The notes under the pieces: model-generated
Databases searched by the model: none
What the model was told of the DNA's origin: nothing
What the model saw: the letters and a program-made list of their open reading frames with translations, nothing else
From: Pseudomonas saudiphocaensis
Lineage (GTDB): Bacteria > Pseudomonadota > Gammaproteobacteria > Pseudomonadales > Pseudomonadaceae
Direction: 5' to 3'
Assembly (NCBI RefSeq): GCF_000756775.1
Contig: NZ_CCSF01000001.1
Location: 3,596,001-3,660,000, forward strand
Length of the DNA stretch: 64,000 bases
Made by a program: the position numbers and the translations under genes
Shown here: piece by piece, positions 48,801 to 58,400 of the stretch
How positions within the stretch are numbered: position 1 is the stretch's first letter
Layout: every line of letters begins with the position of its first letter

Positions 48801-49424
48801 ATGTGTGGCCGCTATGCCCTGTTTCGCTGGAGCCCGGCTTTTGCCGCTTTGCCCGGCTTCCCTGCCGATCAATCTCCGCACTGGAGTCTGGCTCCTGGGG
48901 CTTCGGTGCTTATGCTGCATCGGGGTGAGGCAGATGAAGTACAGCTCAGCCGTGTGCGCTGGGGGCTGACGCCAGCCTGGCTGAGCGATTTCACCCGCAC
49001 TCCGGCTCAGGCGCGGGCGGAAACCTTGGCCGAGCAACCGATGTTTCGTGATGCCTTTCGCCAGCGGCGAGGCGTTTTGCCGGCCAACGGTTTCTATGAA
49101 TGGCGTGGTACGGCGCGAAAACGTCCTTACTGGATGACCGGTGAAGCTTCGTTGATGTATTTCGCTGCGGTGTGGGAAGCCTACCCGGTGGAGGGGCACA
49201 CCTATCTCAGCGCGGCCGTGGTGACCTTGCCGGCGGCGAATCAGCGCCGTCCTCTGGTCGTGGATGAGGCAGGTGTGCGCGCTTGGCTTGACCCCCATAC
49301 GCCCCTCGAATCGCTGCAGGAGTTGCTTGCTGCGCCGCAGCCAGTTCTGCGCGAGCGGCCCCTGGCGACCTTTATCAATGACCCCAAGCTGGATGCGCCA
49401 GAATGTCTGACGCCAGCCAACTAG
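48801..49424 (+). CDS. SRAP/YedK-like (HMCES family) protein with altered active site
   Basis: YedK/HMCES proteins cap abasic sites in single-stranded DNA by a covalent link to Cys2. This 207-residue protein starts MCGRYALF (Cys2 present) and has VRWGLTPAW, ARAETLAEQPMFRDAFRQRRGVLPANGFYEW with the Glu at residue 100. But the conserved Asn of NARAET is Gln70 (QARAET). The catalytic His region, usually like PIHDRMPV, reads PAANQRRPLVV with no His. It may be a divergent paralogue with changed chemistry. The ATG at 48801 exposes Cys2, as needed. Confidence 0.85.
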   Translation: MCGRYALFRWSPAFAALPGFPADQSPHWSLAPGASVLMLHRGEADEVQLSRVRWGLTPAWLSDFTRTPAQARAETLAEQPMFRDAFRQRRGVLPANGFYEWRGTARKRPYWMTGEASLMYFAAVWEAYPVEGHTYLSAAVVTLPAANQRRPLVVDEAGVRAWLDPHTPLESLQELLAAPQPVLRERPLATFINDPKLDAPECLTPAN

Positions 49425-49562
49425 CAGGCTGAGTCAGCTTCGAAACAGGTTGATCAGCCTGGCTCCCTTCGGGACTTGTTTCTGCTCCGGCGAACATTGT
49501 GCTTATTGCCCGGCCGAGAGGCTCGCTCTAGCATACGGCGCAGTATTCACTGGAGACGCGAC

Positions 49563-50381
49563 ATGCCAAAGCCGCACCTTTTTACCCTGACCCTGGCCGC
49601 TTCCCTGCTTCTCGGTTGTCAGGCCGTCAACACCACCAGCGGCGGTGCTGTCGGCGTCGAGCGCAAGCAGTACATGTTCAGCATGCTGTCCACTGAACAG
49701 GTCAACCAGATGTACGCGCAGTCCTACCAGGAGACCCTGAGCGCCGCATCGCAGAAAGGCGTGCTGGCCAAGAACAGTGCGCTGAGCAAGCGCGTCAACG
49801 GCATCGCTCAGAGACTGATTGCCGAGGTGCCGGCGTTCCGTCCAGATGCCGCCCAGTGGGATTGGGAAGTCAATGTGATCGAAAGCCCGGAGTTGAATGC
49901 CAACTGCGGGCCGGGCGGCAAGATCATTTTCTACAGCGGCCTGATCGACAAACTCAAGTTGACCGATGACGAAATCGCTGCGGTGATGGGTCATGAGATC
50001 GCCCACGCGCTGCGCGAGCACGGGCGTGAAGCAATGTCCAAGGCCTATGGCGTGCAGATGGCGACTCAACTGGGTTCGGCCTTTGGCGTTGGTGATGGCA
50101 GCCTGCAACTGGCCAACATGGGCGTCGAATACCTGATGACGCTGCCCAACAGCCGCAGCAACGAGAACGAAGCCGATCTGATCGGGCTGGAGTTGGCCGC
50201 TCGCGCCGGTTACAACCCGAACGCCGCGATCAGCCTGTGGGAAAAGATGGGAGCGGCAGCAGGTTCGGCGCCGCCGGAGTTCCTCAGCACACACCCTTCT
50301 TCAAGCAGCCGTACACAGGCTTTGCAGAGCACTATTCCCAAGGTGATGCCGCTGTACGAACAGCGCCGCAAGAACCGTTGA
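49563..50381 (+). CDS. M48 family metallopeptidase (lipoprotein)
   Basis: A 272-residue lipoprotein with signal LFTLTLAASLLLGC and an M48 peptidase domain: NANCGPGGKIIFYSGLID, zinc motif HEIAHALREH near residue 160, third ligand Glu in NENEADLIGLELAARAGY. Such proteins act on outer-membrane protein quality (BepA/LoiP type). It is shorter than BepA and lacks TPR repeats, so it resembles LoiP/YcaL. ATG at 49563 with GGAGACGCGAC upstream. Confidence 0.92.
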   Translation: MPKPHLFTLTLAASLLLGCQAVNTTSGGAVGVERKQYMFSMLSTEQVNQMYAQSYQETLSAASQKGVLAKNSALSKRVNGIAQRLIAEVPAFRPDAAQWDWEVNVIESPELNANCGPGGKIIFYSGLIDKLKLTDDEIAAVMGHEIAHALREHGREAMSKAYGVQMATQLGSAFGVGDGSLQLANMGVEYLMTLPNSRSNENEADLIGLELAARAGYNPNAAISLWEKMGAAAGSAPPEFLSTHPSSSSRTQALQSTIPKVMPLYEQRRKNR

Positions 50382-50405
50382 AGCAAGGGCCTGCCACCGT
50401 CCGCT

Positions 50406-50849
50406 TCAGGTCGGTGGCAGGGTGATCGGCAGCGGGCTGTCCATACCCAGCTGTTGTCGGGCGCTTTCCAGGTCGAACAGGCTGTTGATTTCCTCGATAT
50501 CGCCATTGGGGTTCAGGGTCCAGAAGGACATGACCGCCACGGTGAGGATCTTGCCGGTCGCGGAGTGACCGAACGCAGGCTTCGTCAGGGTGCCGAACAG
50601 TGTGCTGGAAGTGACCACGCGGTTCCCTTCACTGAGACATTCGTCCACGACGACTTCCAGATCCTCCATCGCCGAGCGGATTTCCCGCACGATCAGGCCA
50701 AATCCTGCGCTATTGACCGGCTGGCTGATAAAAGAACTCTTGTAGGTGAAGTAGCGGCTCTGCAGCTGCTCGGCGAGCGCCAGGCGGCCCTTTCCCCAGC
50801 TCAGTTCGACGTGTTTGACAACCCGACGTTTTTGTTCTTCTGGTGACAT
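50406..50849 (-). CDS. SnoaL-like / NTF2-fold protein
   Basis: A 147-residue protein; VVKHVELSWGKGRLALAEQL, FGLIVREIRSAMEDLEVVVDECLSEGNRVVTSSTLFGT and VAVMSFWTLNPNGDIEEINSLFD give the SnoaL-like polyketide cyclase pattern of the NTF2 fold. The ligand or reaction is unknown. It is convergent with the M48 gene. Confidence 0.75.
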   Translation of the reverse strand: MSPEEQKRRVVKHVELSWGKGRLALAEQLQSRYFTYKSSFISQPVNSAGFGLIVREIRSAMEDLEVVVDECLSEGNRVVTSSTLFGTLTKPAFGHSATGKILTVAVMSFWTLNPNGDIEEINSLFDLESARQQLGMDSPLPITLPPT

Positions 50850-50934
50850 GCAGCCTGCTCCCCCTGGGTTGCTGCCAGAACGCGGTATGGCGGCACTCTA
50901 GCAGCAGCGGAGAATTGGCAGGTTGCGCTGTGTA

Positions 50935-51522
50935 TCAGACTGGAAGCATGCCGTTCAGACTCAGCGCCTGATAGGTGGCATACAAGGCCAGGGCGGCGAA
51001 GCCGATGGCAGCGATCCGGCGGATCAGCGTCAGCGGCAGGCGGTCGGCGGCGAAGTTGCCGACCAGCACCACAGGCACGTTGGCAAGCAGCATGCCCAGG
51101 GTCGTACCCAGCACCACCAGCAGCAGATCCGAGTACTGCGCCGCGAGCATGACCGTCGCCACTTGCGTCTTGTCACCCATTTCGGCGAGGAAGAATGCGA
51201 CCAGAGTTGCCAGGAAGGGGCCAAAGTAGCGACCACGCGCGGCTTCGTCCGCTTCCAGCTTGTCCGGTACCAGCGTCCACAGCGCGACAGCGGCGAAGGA
51301 GGCGGCAAGGACCCAGCTGAGAATGGCCGGTGACACCAGCGTGGATACCCAGTTGCCTACTACCCCTGCCAATGCATGGTTGATTAGCGTAGCAATGAGG
51401 ATGCCCCAGATGATTGGAGCCGGGCGTCTGTAGCGTGCGGCCAAGAGCAGGGCGAGCAGCTGAGTCTTGTCGCCGATTTCAGCGAGCGCGACGATCAGTG
51501 TGGAGATGTAAAGCGATTCCAA
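50935..51522 (-). CDS. TMEM165/GDT1 family manganese exporter
   Basis: A 195-residue membrane protein with two copies of the family motif E-x-G-D-K-T: LAEIGDKTQLLALLLA and LAEMGDKTQVATVMLA, each at the start of a three-helix repeat. In bacteria this family (UPF0016) exports Mn2+. The start is probably TTG at 51522 (LESLYISTL), with AAGGA 6 bases upstream; the ATG-like frame further up lies inside the riboswitch leader. The leader looks like a yybP-ykoY element, which supports the manganese role. Confidence 0.9.
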   Translation of the reverse strand: MESLYISTLIVALAEIGDKTQLLALLLAARYRRPAPIIWGILIATLINHALAGVVGNWVSTLVSPAILSWVLAASFAAVALWTLVPDKLEADEAARGRYFGPFLATLVAFFLAEMGDKTQVATVMLAAQYSDLLLVVLGTTLGMLLANVPVVLVGNFAADRLPLTLIRRIAAIGFAALALYATYQALSLNGMLPV

Positions 51523-51529
51523 GCGGGTT

Positions 51530-51730
51530 CCTTGAAGGGCGGGTCGACTCGATACCATGACACGCAACATCCGCCCGCCCAGGGTCAGAGGTTGGTGTCA
51601 TGGGTCTTGTCAAACCGGGCGTCGGCTGCCGATGCTGCCGCGCAGGTCGCATGCACCATGGTCTGTGGACCAAGTATGTTGACGCATGCCAGGCGAGCAG
51701 GGCGCTCGCCGGAGACTACTCCCCCAGGAC
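51530..51730 (-). ncRNA. Candidate yybP-ykoY manganese riboswitch
   Basis: The - strand leader begins GGGGGAGTAGTCTCCGGCGA, then GCCTGGCATGCGTCAACATA, a hairpin TGGTC-CACA-GACCA and GTGCATGCGACC. The GGGGAGTAG start and the GCAUGCGUCAACAUAC segment recall the yybP-ykoY class in pseudomonads. It directly precedes a GDT1-type exporter, a known partner. The 3' boundary and switch mechanism are not resolved by eye. Confidence 0.62.
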
Positions 51731-51771
51731 GGACGCGAGTTTGCCCAAGCCCAGCGCGTTGTGCAAGTCGA

Positions 51772-52773
51772 TCAGCTGGTGCGTCGTGCGCGGTAGATGC
51801 GAAAACCGTCGGCGCTGGCCAAGGTCTCGCAGCGACCCAGGTGCGCTTCGATCAGTGGTGGATACTTGAGAAAGGCGTTCGCCACCAGGCGCAGCTCTCC
51901 TCCAGGGCGAAGGTGGGAAGCTGCACGCTGCAGCAAATTTTCGCTGGCTGTGTAATGGGTGTGCACGCCTTGATGGAAGGGCGGATTGCTGATGATCGCT
52001 GCGCATTCGTGGGGGGCTGCATCAATGCCGTCACCGCTGATGACTTCGGCTTGTAGCCAGTTGGCGGCGAGGGTCATCCGGCTGCTTTCGGCAGCGAAGG
52101 CGTCGACGTCCAGCAGGCATACCTCGCTATCGGGGTAGCGGCGTTGTAGCGAGGCGCCGATGACGCCGGCGCCACAGCCGAAATCCAATAGACGCCCGCT
52201 TGGCAAATCATCTAGGTGCGCCAGCAGCAGCTGTGTGCCCCGGTCCAACCGACCATGGCTGAAGACGCCGGGCAGGCTGACGACCTGCAACGGTCCGTCC
52301 GCCAGTTCCAGACTGAAACGCTGAGCCAGTTTCGATAGCTCCGGTGGCTGGGGGCTGTGTTCCACACGCACTTGCCAGAGCTGACAGTGCCGCGCGCTGT
52401 CGAGTTTGCGCGTCTCGCCGAAGGGTGCCAATTGCTTTGCCGCGCGCTCAACGCCGGCGCGCTTCTCGCCGACCAGGTACAGCAGGCGGCCTACGAGCCT
52501 GGAGGCCAGCGCCTGGAGGAGGTAATCGGTCAGCTCACGGGATTTGGGAAGAAACAGCACCGCTGTATCGAAGCCGACCGCCGGCGGCTCTACACCAAAT
52601 GTGCAGCGACCGGAGAAGCGGGCCTGCAGCGCCTGATGATCCCCGGCGTGCCAGCTCCAGCCGCTGGCTCCCGGGAGCTGCCCGAGGAGGTCGTCCGCCG
52701 GCAAGCCGGCCAGCAGCAACTTGCCAGTGAAAAGTCCGGCCTGGCGCAGCAGTACTTCGCTTCGGGGATCCAT
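51772..52773 (-). CDS. rsmC: 16S rRNA m2G1207 methyltransferase RsmC
   Basis: A 333-residue protein with an N-terminal degenerate MTase half and a C-terminal catalytic half: [16 protein letters not shown] (SAM motif I), [19 protein letters not shown] and the NPPF catalytic motif in [14 protein letters not shown]. Those features and the length fit RsmC. ATG at 52773 with GGAGGCACC upstream. Confidence 0.92.
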   Translation of the reverse strand: MDPRSEVLLRQAGLFTGKLLLAGLPADDLLGQLPGASGWSWHAGDHQALQARFSGRCTFGVEPPAVGFDTAVLFLPKSRELTDYLLQALASRLVGRLLYLVGEKRAGVERAAKQLAPFGETRKLDSARHCQLWQVRVEHSPQPPELSKLAQRFSLELADGPLQVVSLPGVFSHGRLDRGTQLLLAHLDDLPSGRLLDFGCGAGVIGASLQRRYPDSEVCLLDVDAFAAESSRMTLAANWLQAEVISGDGIDAAPHECAAIISNPPFHQGVHTHYTASENLLQRAASHLRPGGELRLVANAFLKYPPLIEAHLGRCETLASADGFRIYRARRTS

Positions 52774-52836
52774 GGTGCCTCCGGGAAAAGCCGGCGAGCT
52801 TAGCAAGCTTGCCGCTGCCTGATAAGCGTAGCGACG

Positions 52837-53799
52837 TCAGTTGACCAGGCGCTTGGGCGTACCGGTGAAGAACGTCTCAGCGTTTTCACACATCTGGCCG
52901 ACGATGCGCTGCCGTGCCTCGCGGCTGCCCCAGGCGCTGTGTGGGGTGACGATTAGGCGCGGTATGTCCGCTGCTAGCAGCGGGTTGTCATTGCTCGGTG
53001 GCTCGCTGGTCAGTACGTCGGTGGCGGCACCGCCCAAATGGCCCCGGCGTAGGGTGTCGGCCAGTGCCTGTTCGTCGATCAGGCCGCCGCGCGCGGTATT
53101 GATGATGTACGCCGTTGGTTTCATCAGTTGCAGCTCGCGGGCGCCGATCAGGTTGCGCGTCTGCTCGGTCAGCGGACAATGCAGGCTCAGGGCATCGACC
53201 TCAGGCAGCAGTTCGTCGAGATCAAGGCGCTCGGGGCGCGGCGGGCGGCCCGGCAGATTGCCGGTCAGCACGCGCATACCGAACGCTTCAGCCAGTTTGG
53301 CGACTGCGCTGCCCAGTTCGCCGTGGCCGAGAATGCCAAGTGTCTTGCCAGCGAGCTCGACGATTGGGAAGTCCAGCAGGCAAAATTGTCCACTTTCTTG
53401 CCAGCGACCGCGGGCGACCGCGGCTTGATAGTCGGGCAGGCGTGTGGCCAGCGCCAGCAATAACATCAGGGCGTGCTGGGCAACCGTGGCGGTGCCGTAG
53501 CCCTGGCAGTTGCAGACGCTGATGCCGCGCTGGCGGGCAGCAGCCAGGTCGATATTGTTGAGGCCGGTGGCGGCCACCAGGATCAGTTTCAGATCCGGAC
53601 ACGCGCTGAAGACCTCATCGCCCAGCCTGAGCTTGTTGACGATGGCGACCTGTGCGCCCTGAAGGCGCTCGATGATCTGGGACTCATTGGTCTGGGTATG
53701 ACAAATCAGCTCATCGAAGACCGATTGCAGTGGAGTCAGATCGAGATCGCCCTGATCGAGGGGGGCGAGGTCGAGAAATACGGCGCGGCGGTTGCTCAT
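52837..53799 (-). CDS. D-2-hydroxyacid dehydrogenase
   Basis: The 320 residues follow the D-isomer family: GKTLGILGHGELGSAVAKLAEAFG (NAD motif; note GHGELG), LSLHCPLTEQTRNLI, INTARGGLIDEQAL, and the catalytic His in VTPHSAWGSREARQ. Closest in pattern to glycerate/hydroxypyruvate reductases, but the substrate cannot be fixed. It is divergent from the LysE-type gene, start to start 55 bases. Confidence 0.9.
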   Translation of the reverse strand: MSNRRAVFLDLAPLDQGDLDLTPLQSVFDELICHTQTNESQIIERLQGAQVAIVNKLRLGDEVFSACPDLKLILVAATGLNNIDLAAARQRGISVCNCQGYGTATVAQHALMLLLALATRLPDYQAAVARGRWQESGQFCLLDFPIVELAGKTLGILGHGELGSAVAKLAEAFGMRVLTGNLPGRPPRPERLDLDELLPEVDALSLHCPLTEQTRNLIGARELQLMKPTAYIINTARGGLIDEQALADTLRRGHLGGAATDVLTSEPPSNDNPLLAADIPRLIVTPHSAWGSREARQRIVGQMCENAETFFTGTPKRLVN

Positions 53800-53853
53800 G
53801 AAGTCTTACCTGAAGTGATCTGTAGCGAATGATTGATACGGCGGAGTCGGCGA

Positions 53854-54483
53854 ATGTACTGGATGGAATTTCTCACGGTGGCTCTGGTGCATCTGCTGGC
53901 GGTGGCCAGCCCCGGGCCGGATTTTGCAGTTGTCGTGCGCGAAAGCGTGACCCATGGTCAGCGCAGCGGTAGCTGGACTGCACTGGGTATAGGCTGCGGT
54001 ATTGGCTTGCACGTCGGCTATTCGTTGCTCGGTATTGGCCTGATCGTCTCGCAGTCGATCCTGCTGTTCAACCTCTTCAAGTGGTTGGCTGCGGGCTATC
54101 TGTTTTACCTGGGGTTCCAGGCATTGCGCGCGCGCCCTGCTGCGGTCGGTGATATTTCAGCTGGCGTCCCGGATGAGCCCCGGTCGCGCAGACGAGCCTT
54201 CACCATCGGCTTCGTCACCAACGGTCTTAACCCCAAGGCGACGCTGTTTTTCCTGTCTCTGTTTACAGTGGTAATCGACCCTCACACCCCGCTGGCCGTT
54301 CAGGCCGGATACGGGTTGTATCTGGCGCTCGCCACCGGTGCCTGGTTCTGCCTGCTGGCCTGGCTGTTCAGCCGCTCGCGGGTGCGGGCCGGCTTCGCTC
54401 GCATGGGGCATTGGTTCGACTGGCTGACGGGACTGGTGCTGATTGGCCTCGGCGTACGTCTGGTAGCCAGTGAGATGGCCTGA
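53854..54483 (+). CDS. LysE/RhtB family amino-acid exporter
   Basis: A 209-residue membrane protein with six helices and the family N-terminus VHLLAVASPGPDFAVVVRESVTHGQRSG, then FKWLAAGYLFYLGFQALR and GFVTNGLNPKATLFFLSLF. The family exports lysine, homoserine, threonine or similar; substrate unknown. GGAG lies 7 bases before the ATG at 53854. Confidence 0.9.
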   Translation: MYWMEFLTVALVHLLAVASPGPDFAVVVRESVTHGQRSGSWTALGIGCGIGLHVGYSLLGIGLIVSQSILLFNLFKWLAAGYLFYLGFQALRARPAAVGDISAGVPDEPRSRRRAFTIGFVTNGLNPKATLFFLSLFTVVIDPHTPLAVQAGYGLYLALATGAWFCLLAWLFSRSRVRAGFARMGHWFDWLTGLVLIGLGVRLVASEMA

Positions 54484-54662
54484 GGCAAAATGCCTTTATG
54501 CCAGCCATTTTCCCAGCATGACTTCGCAGGTGGAATCGGGCAGCTTTTGCTCTTTCGTTCCCGTTTTTACCGCTGGGCGATGCTACCCTACGGCCTGTTC
54601 AGGGTTGCCCCAGCCAGGCGGCGGCCCTTCGGGTAATTGAAGAGATGAAGGAAGTACTCCCC

Positions 54663-55316
54663 ATGAAAACGCTGAAGTTGACCGCATTCGCCGCCTCCCT
54701 TGCTCTACTGGCCGGCTGTACGACCAACCCCTATACAGGCGAGCGCGAAGCGGGCAAGGCCGGCATCTACGGTGGCGTAGGCGCGGTCAGTGGCGCCGTG
54801 ATCGGTGCAGCGACGTCAAGCAAGAAGGATCGTGCCAAGGGTGCGCTGATCGGCGCGGCAGTTGGTGGTGCCGCTGCTGGTGGCTACGGTTATTACGTCG
54901 ATACCCAGGAAGCCAAGCTGCGCCAGACGCTGCAGGGCACTGGCGTCCAGGTTCAGCGCCAGGGCGACAACCTGACCCTGATCATGCCGGGCAACATCAC
55001 CTTTGCCAGCAGCTCGGCAGATATTTCCAGTAGCTTTTACCCGACCCTGAACTCGCTGGTGCTGGTATTCAAAGAGTTCAACAAGAACGGCATCGATATC
55101 GTCGGCCATACCGATAGCACTGGTTCGCTGCAGCTCAACCAGGACCTGTCGAACCGCCGTGCACGTAGTGTCGCTGCCTATCTTGAAGGCAACGGTGTAG
55201 CACCTTCACGTATCTCCTCTTACGGTGCCGGACCGAGCCAACCGATCGCCAGCAACGATACCGCTGCAGGTCGCGCGCAGAATCGCCGCGTCGAGATCAA
55301 TCTGCGCCCGCTTTAA
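54663..55316 (+). CDS. OmpA-domain lipoprotein (YiaD-like)
   Basis: A 217-residue lipoprotein with signal LTAFAASLALLAGC. A glycine-zipper stretch (IYGGVGAVSGAVIGAATSS, KGALIGAAVGGAAAGGYGYY) covers about 40-80. An OmpA-type peptidoglycan-binding domain has ITFASSSADISSSFYPTL, DIVGHTDSTGSLQLNQDLSNRRARSVAAYL and AQNRRVEINLRPL. It tethers the outer membrane to peptidoglycan by family inference. Hairpin GCAGGCG/CGCCTGC (55327-55356) follows. Confidence 0.92.
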   Translation: MKTLKLTAFAASLALLAGCTTNPYTGEREAGKAGIYGGVGAVSGAVIGAATSSKKDRAKGALIGAAVGGAAAGGYGYYVDTQEAKLRQTLQGTGVQVQRQGDNLTLIMPGNITFASSSADISSSFYPTLNSLVLVFKEFNKNGIDIVGHTDSTGSLQLNQDLSNRRARSVAAYLEGNGVAPSRISSYGAGPSQPIASNDTAAGRAQNRRVEINLRPL

Positions 55317-55326
55317 GTTCGTAATA

Positions 55327-55356
55327 GCAGGCGTGGCCCGCAATGGGCTCGCCTGC
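55327..55356 (+). terminator. Hairpin after OmpA lipoprotein gene
   Basis: GCAGGCG (55327-55333) and CGCCTGC (55350-55356) pair, with an inner GCCC/GGGC. No T run follows, so it is a weak or rho-assisted terminator candidate. Confidence 0.5.
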
Positions 55357-55465
55357 GTCGAAGTACTGGCGTCATTAATCCAGCTTTTCTCTTCTCCCAT
55401 GGAACCTATCGACACTCCGTGACTCTCACGCTGGTGACAGCGAGCCATGGCACTGAGGAGGTCGA

Positions 55466-58400
55466 ATGGATAGTCGGTCCGCTCTCCATCCTCGCAAGCC
55501 TTGGTTGCCTCTGCTGGTGACCTCCGTATTGATGGCCGGGCTGAGTGGGTGGATTGGCTGGCAGTGGCATGTCCAGGAAGCGCGCGTACGAGCCGAACAG
55601 GCACAGCGATTCAACCTGGCGGTCAACGATGTCGAAAGCACATTGCGCGAACGCATGCGGGCCTACGAGATGGTGCTGCGTGGGTTGGCGGGCCTTTTTG
55701 TAGCCGGCGACGATGTATCCCTGGCCGAGTGGACGCAGGCTGCAGACCAGTTGCAGGTGCAGGAGCTCTACCCCGGTATCCAGGCCGTTGCGTTGGCTCG
55801 CTATGTTCGTGCCGATGAAATGCCAGGCATGCTTGAGCGGATCATCGCCAGCGGTCGCAGCGACTTTCGCGTATATCCAGCCGGGGAGCGCGACGATTAT
55901 CTGATCACTGACTTCATTCACCCGCTTGGCTGGCGCAATCGTCGTGTGCAGGGCTTCGACATGCTCAGCGAGGCGGCGCGGCGGGATGCGGTTCTGGCTG
56001 CGCGCAATATGGGCATGCCGATGCTGACCGAACCCCTGCGCCTGAAACAGGAAACCGAGGAGAACGCACAGGCGGGCGTGCTTCTTTATTTGCCGCTGTA
56101 TCGTCCTGGGGAGCCGGTCACTACGCTTGAAGAGCGCCAGCGCTCCTTCGCCGGCACCTTGCACGGAGCCTTTAGGCTCACCGATCTGATGGAAGGCGTG
56201 TTGGGTTCACGCAGTCGGCTGTTCCAGCTGCAGCTTTTCGATGCAGCCGACCCCGAGACGCCGCTGCTGGTGGGGCGAGCACCAGTCAGTACCGATGCCA
56301 TGTATCACCGCACGCGCAATCTTTATGTGTACGGTCGTAGCTGGCAGTTGGAAGTTGCCAGTACCCCTGAGTACGAGGCGATTCTTGCTCGCGTCGGGCG
56401 GGCCTTTAATCTGGTGACGGCGCTGACGGCAGCCTTGCTGTTTTCTCTGTTGGTCGGCGGTTACCTCTACCTCCGTGAGCGTGCGCTGCGCAGCAGCCAG
56501 GAGCTTGGCGCGCGATTGCAGGAGCGCGAGGCGCGTTTTCGCCATCTTATTGAACAGCTTCCGGTGGCGACCCTGCTGTGCAACTCCCAGGGGCGTATCG
56601 AACTGGCCAACCAGAGCGCTGCGACGCTTCTGGGCAGTACGGCAGGCCTGCTTGCCGGTGAACGACTCAACCGCTACGTGCCGGGCGCGCTGGAGGAGCC
56701 ATCGCGCGAGCAGCAGCCCATGGACGGCCAGCAGGAAACCTCGGCGCTGCGTGAAGACGGGCGGGTGATCCCGGTTTCCCTCAGCCTGACCAGTTTCAAT
56801 CGGGACGACGGCATCTACCATCTGCTCAACCTGGTTGATCTGCAGCCGCGCAAGCGCGACGAGGAGCGCTTCCGCAACGTGGTTGAAGCCTCGCCCAATG
56901 CGTTTCTGCTACTGGATCACAGGGGCCGGATCGTCATGGTCAACCGCCAGACCGAACTGCTGTTCGGTTACGACCGGCAGGAGCTGGTTGGGCAGCCGGT
57001 TGAGATACTGATACCCGAGTCGATGCACAAAGCCTACCTGCAGGTACGCCACCGCTTCATGCAGGAGCCGGAATCTCTCCGGCTTGGGGACAATCGTGAG
57101 CTGTTTGGCCGTCGACGCGATGGTCATCTGGTGCCGGTAGAGGTGGGGCTATCGCCGCTGCGTAGCGGCGAAGAGTTGCTGGTGCAGGCGGTGGTGACCG
57201 ACATAAGTCACCGCAAGGAAGCCGAGCGGCGTCTGCGTGATCAGGCTCATGAACTGATGGTGGCCAACCGTTACAAGTCCGAATTTCTTGCCAATATGTC
57301 CCATGAGCTGCGCACGCCGCTCAACAGCATCCTGATCCTCGGCGACCAGCTTCGGCAGAACGCCGGCAATAATCTTACGGAGAAGCAGGTCCGGCACGCC
57401 GACATCATTTACCGCTCCGGGCAAGATCTGCTGCAACTGATCAATGATGTGCTTGATCTGGCCAGGATCGAGAGCGGGCATATGCAGATCAGGCTGGAGC
57501 CGCTGGATCTGCCTGGGCTGCTGGCCGAGCTGACCAGCACGCTCGCGCCCATGGCTGAGCAGAAAAAGCTGGCCCTGAGCACGCAGATCGATGCCGATGT
57601 GCCGGCTACGATCATCAGTGATCGCCAGCGCCTGCAGCAGATCCTGCTCAATCTGGTTACCAACGCGCTGAAATTCACCCAGCAGGGTTCGGTAACGATC
57701 TACGCCAGCTATCGCGTGGAAGCCGACGGCGAGATGTTGCGCATCGAAATTCGGGACACAGGAATAGGCATCGCCGAGGATCAGCATGAGCGCATCTTCC
57801 TGGCGTTTCAGCAGATCGACGGCTCCATCAGTCGTCAATATGGCGGAACGGGATTAGGGCTGGCCATCGCGCGCCAGCTGACCGAGGTGCTTGGCGGCAA
57901 GATCAGGCTGGAGAGCAGCGAGGGTTGCGGGGCGTGCTTCATTGTGGATCTGCCGGTAGGGCAGGTGCCTGCGAGCGAACCACGAAGCCGAGGCGAGGTG
58001 AGCGTCCGTAGCGGTGGCTCCAACGTACTGATCATTGATAACGACGCCGAGCTAACTGCCGAGATCCGCGACGTTGGGCTGGAGCACGGCTTCTCCAGTG
58101 TCAGCTGTACTACTGGAGAGCAGGGATTGGTGGCGCTGGAGCGCAACCGTTTTGCGGCGGTCTTCCTCGACATCCTGTTGCCCGACATGAGTGGCTGGCA
58201 GGTCTACCGCATGCTGCGTGCCGATGGCCGTCATCAGGGCATGCCGGTGTATCTCATTTCCACCGTAGCGCAACCGGCAGACTGGACGGATGACGATTCG
58301 CGCTGGCTGCTCAAGCCAGTAGCCCAGGCAGAGCTGGAGCGACTGTTTATCGACTTGGCGGTGCAGGAGATCAATCCAGCACGTCTGCTGCTGGTCGAGA

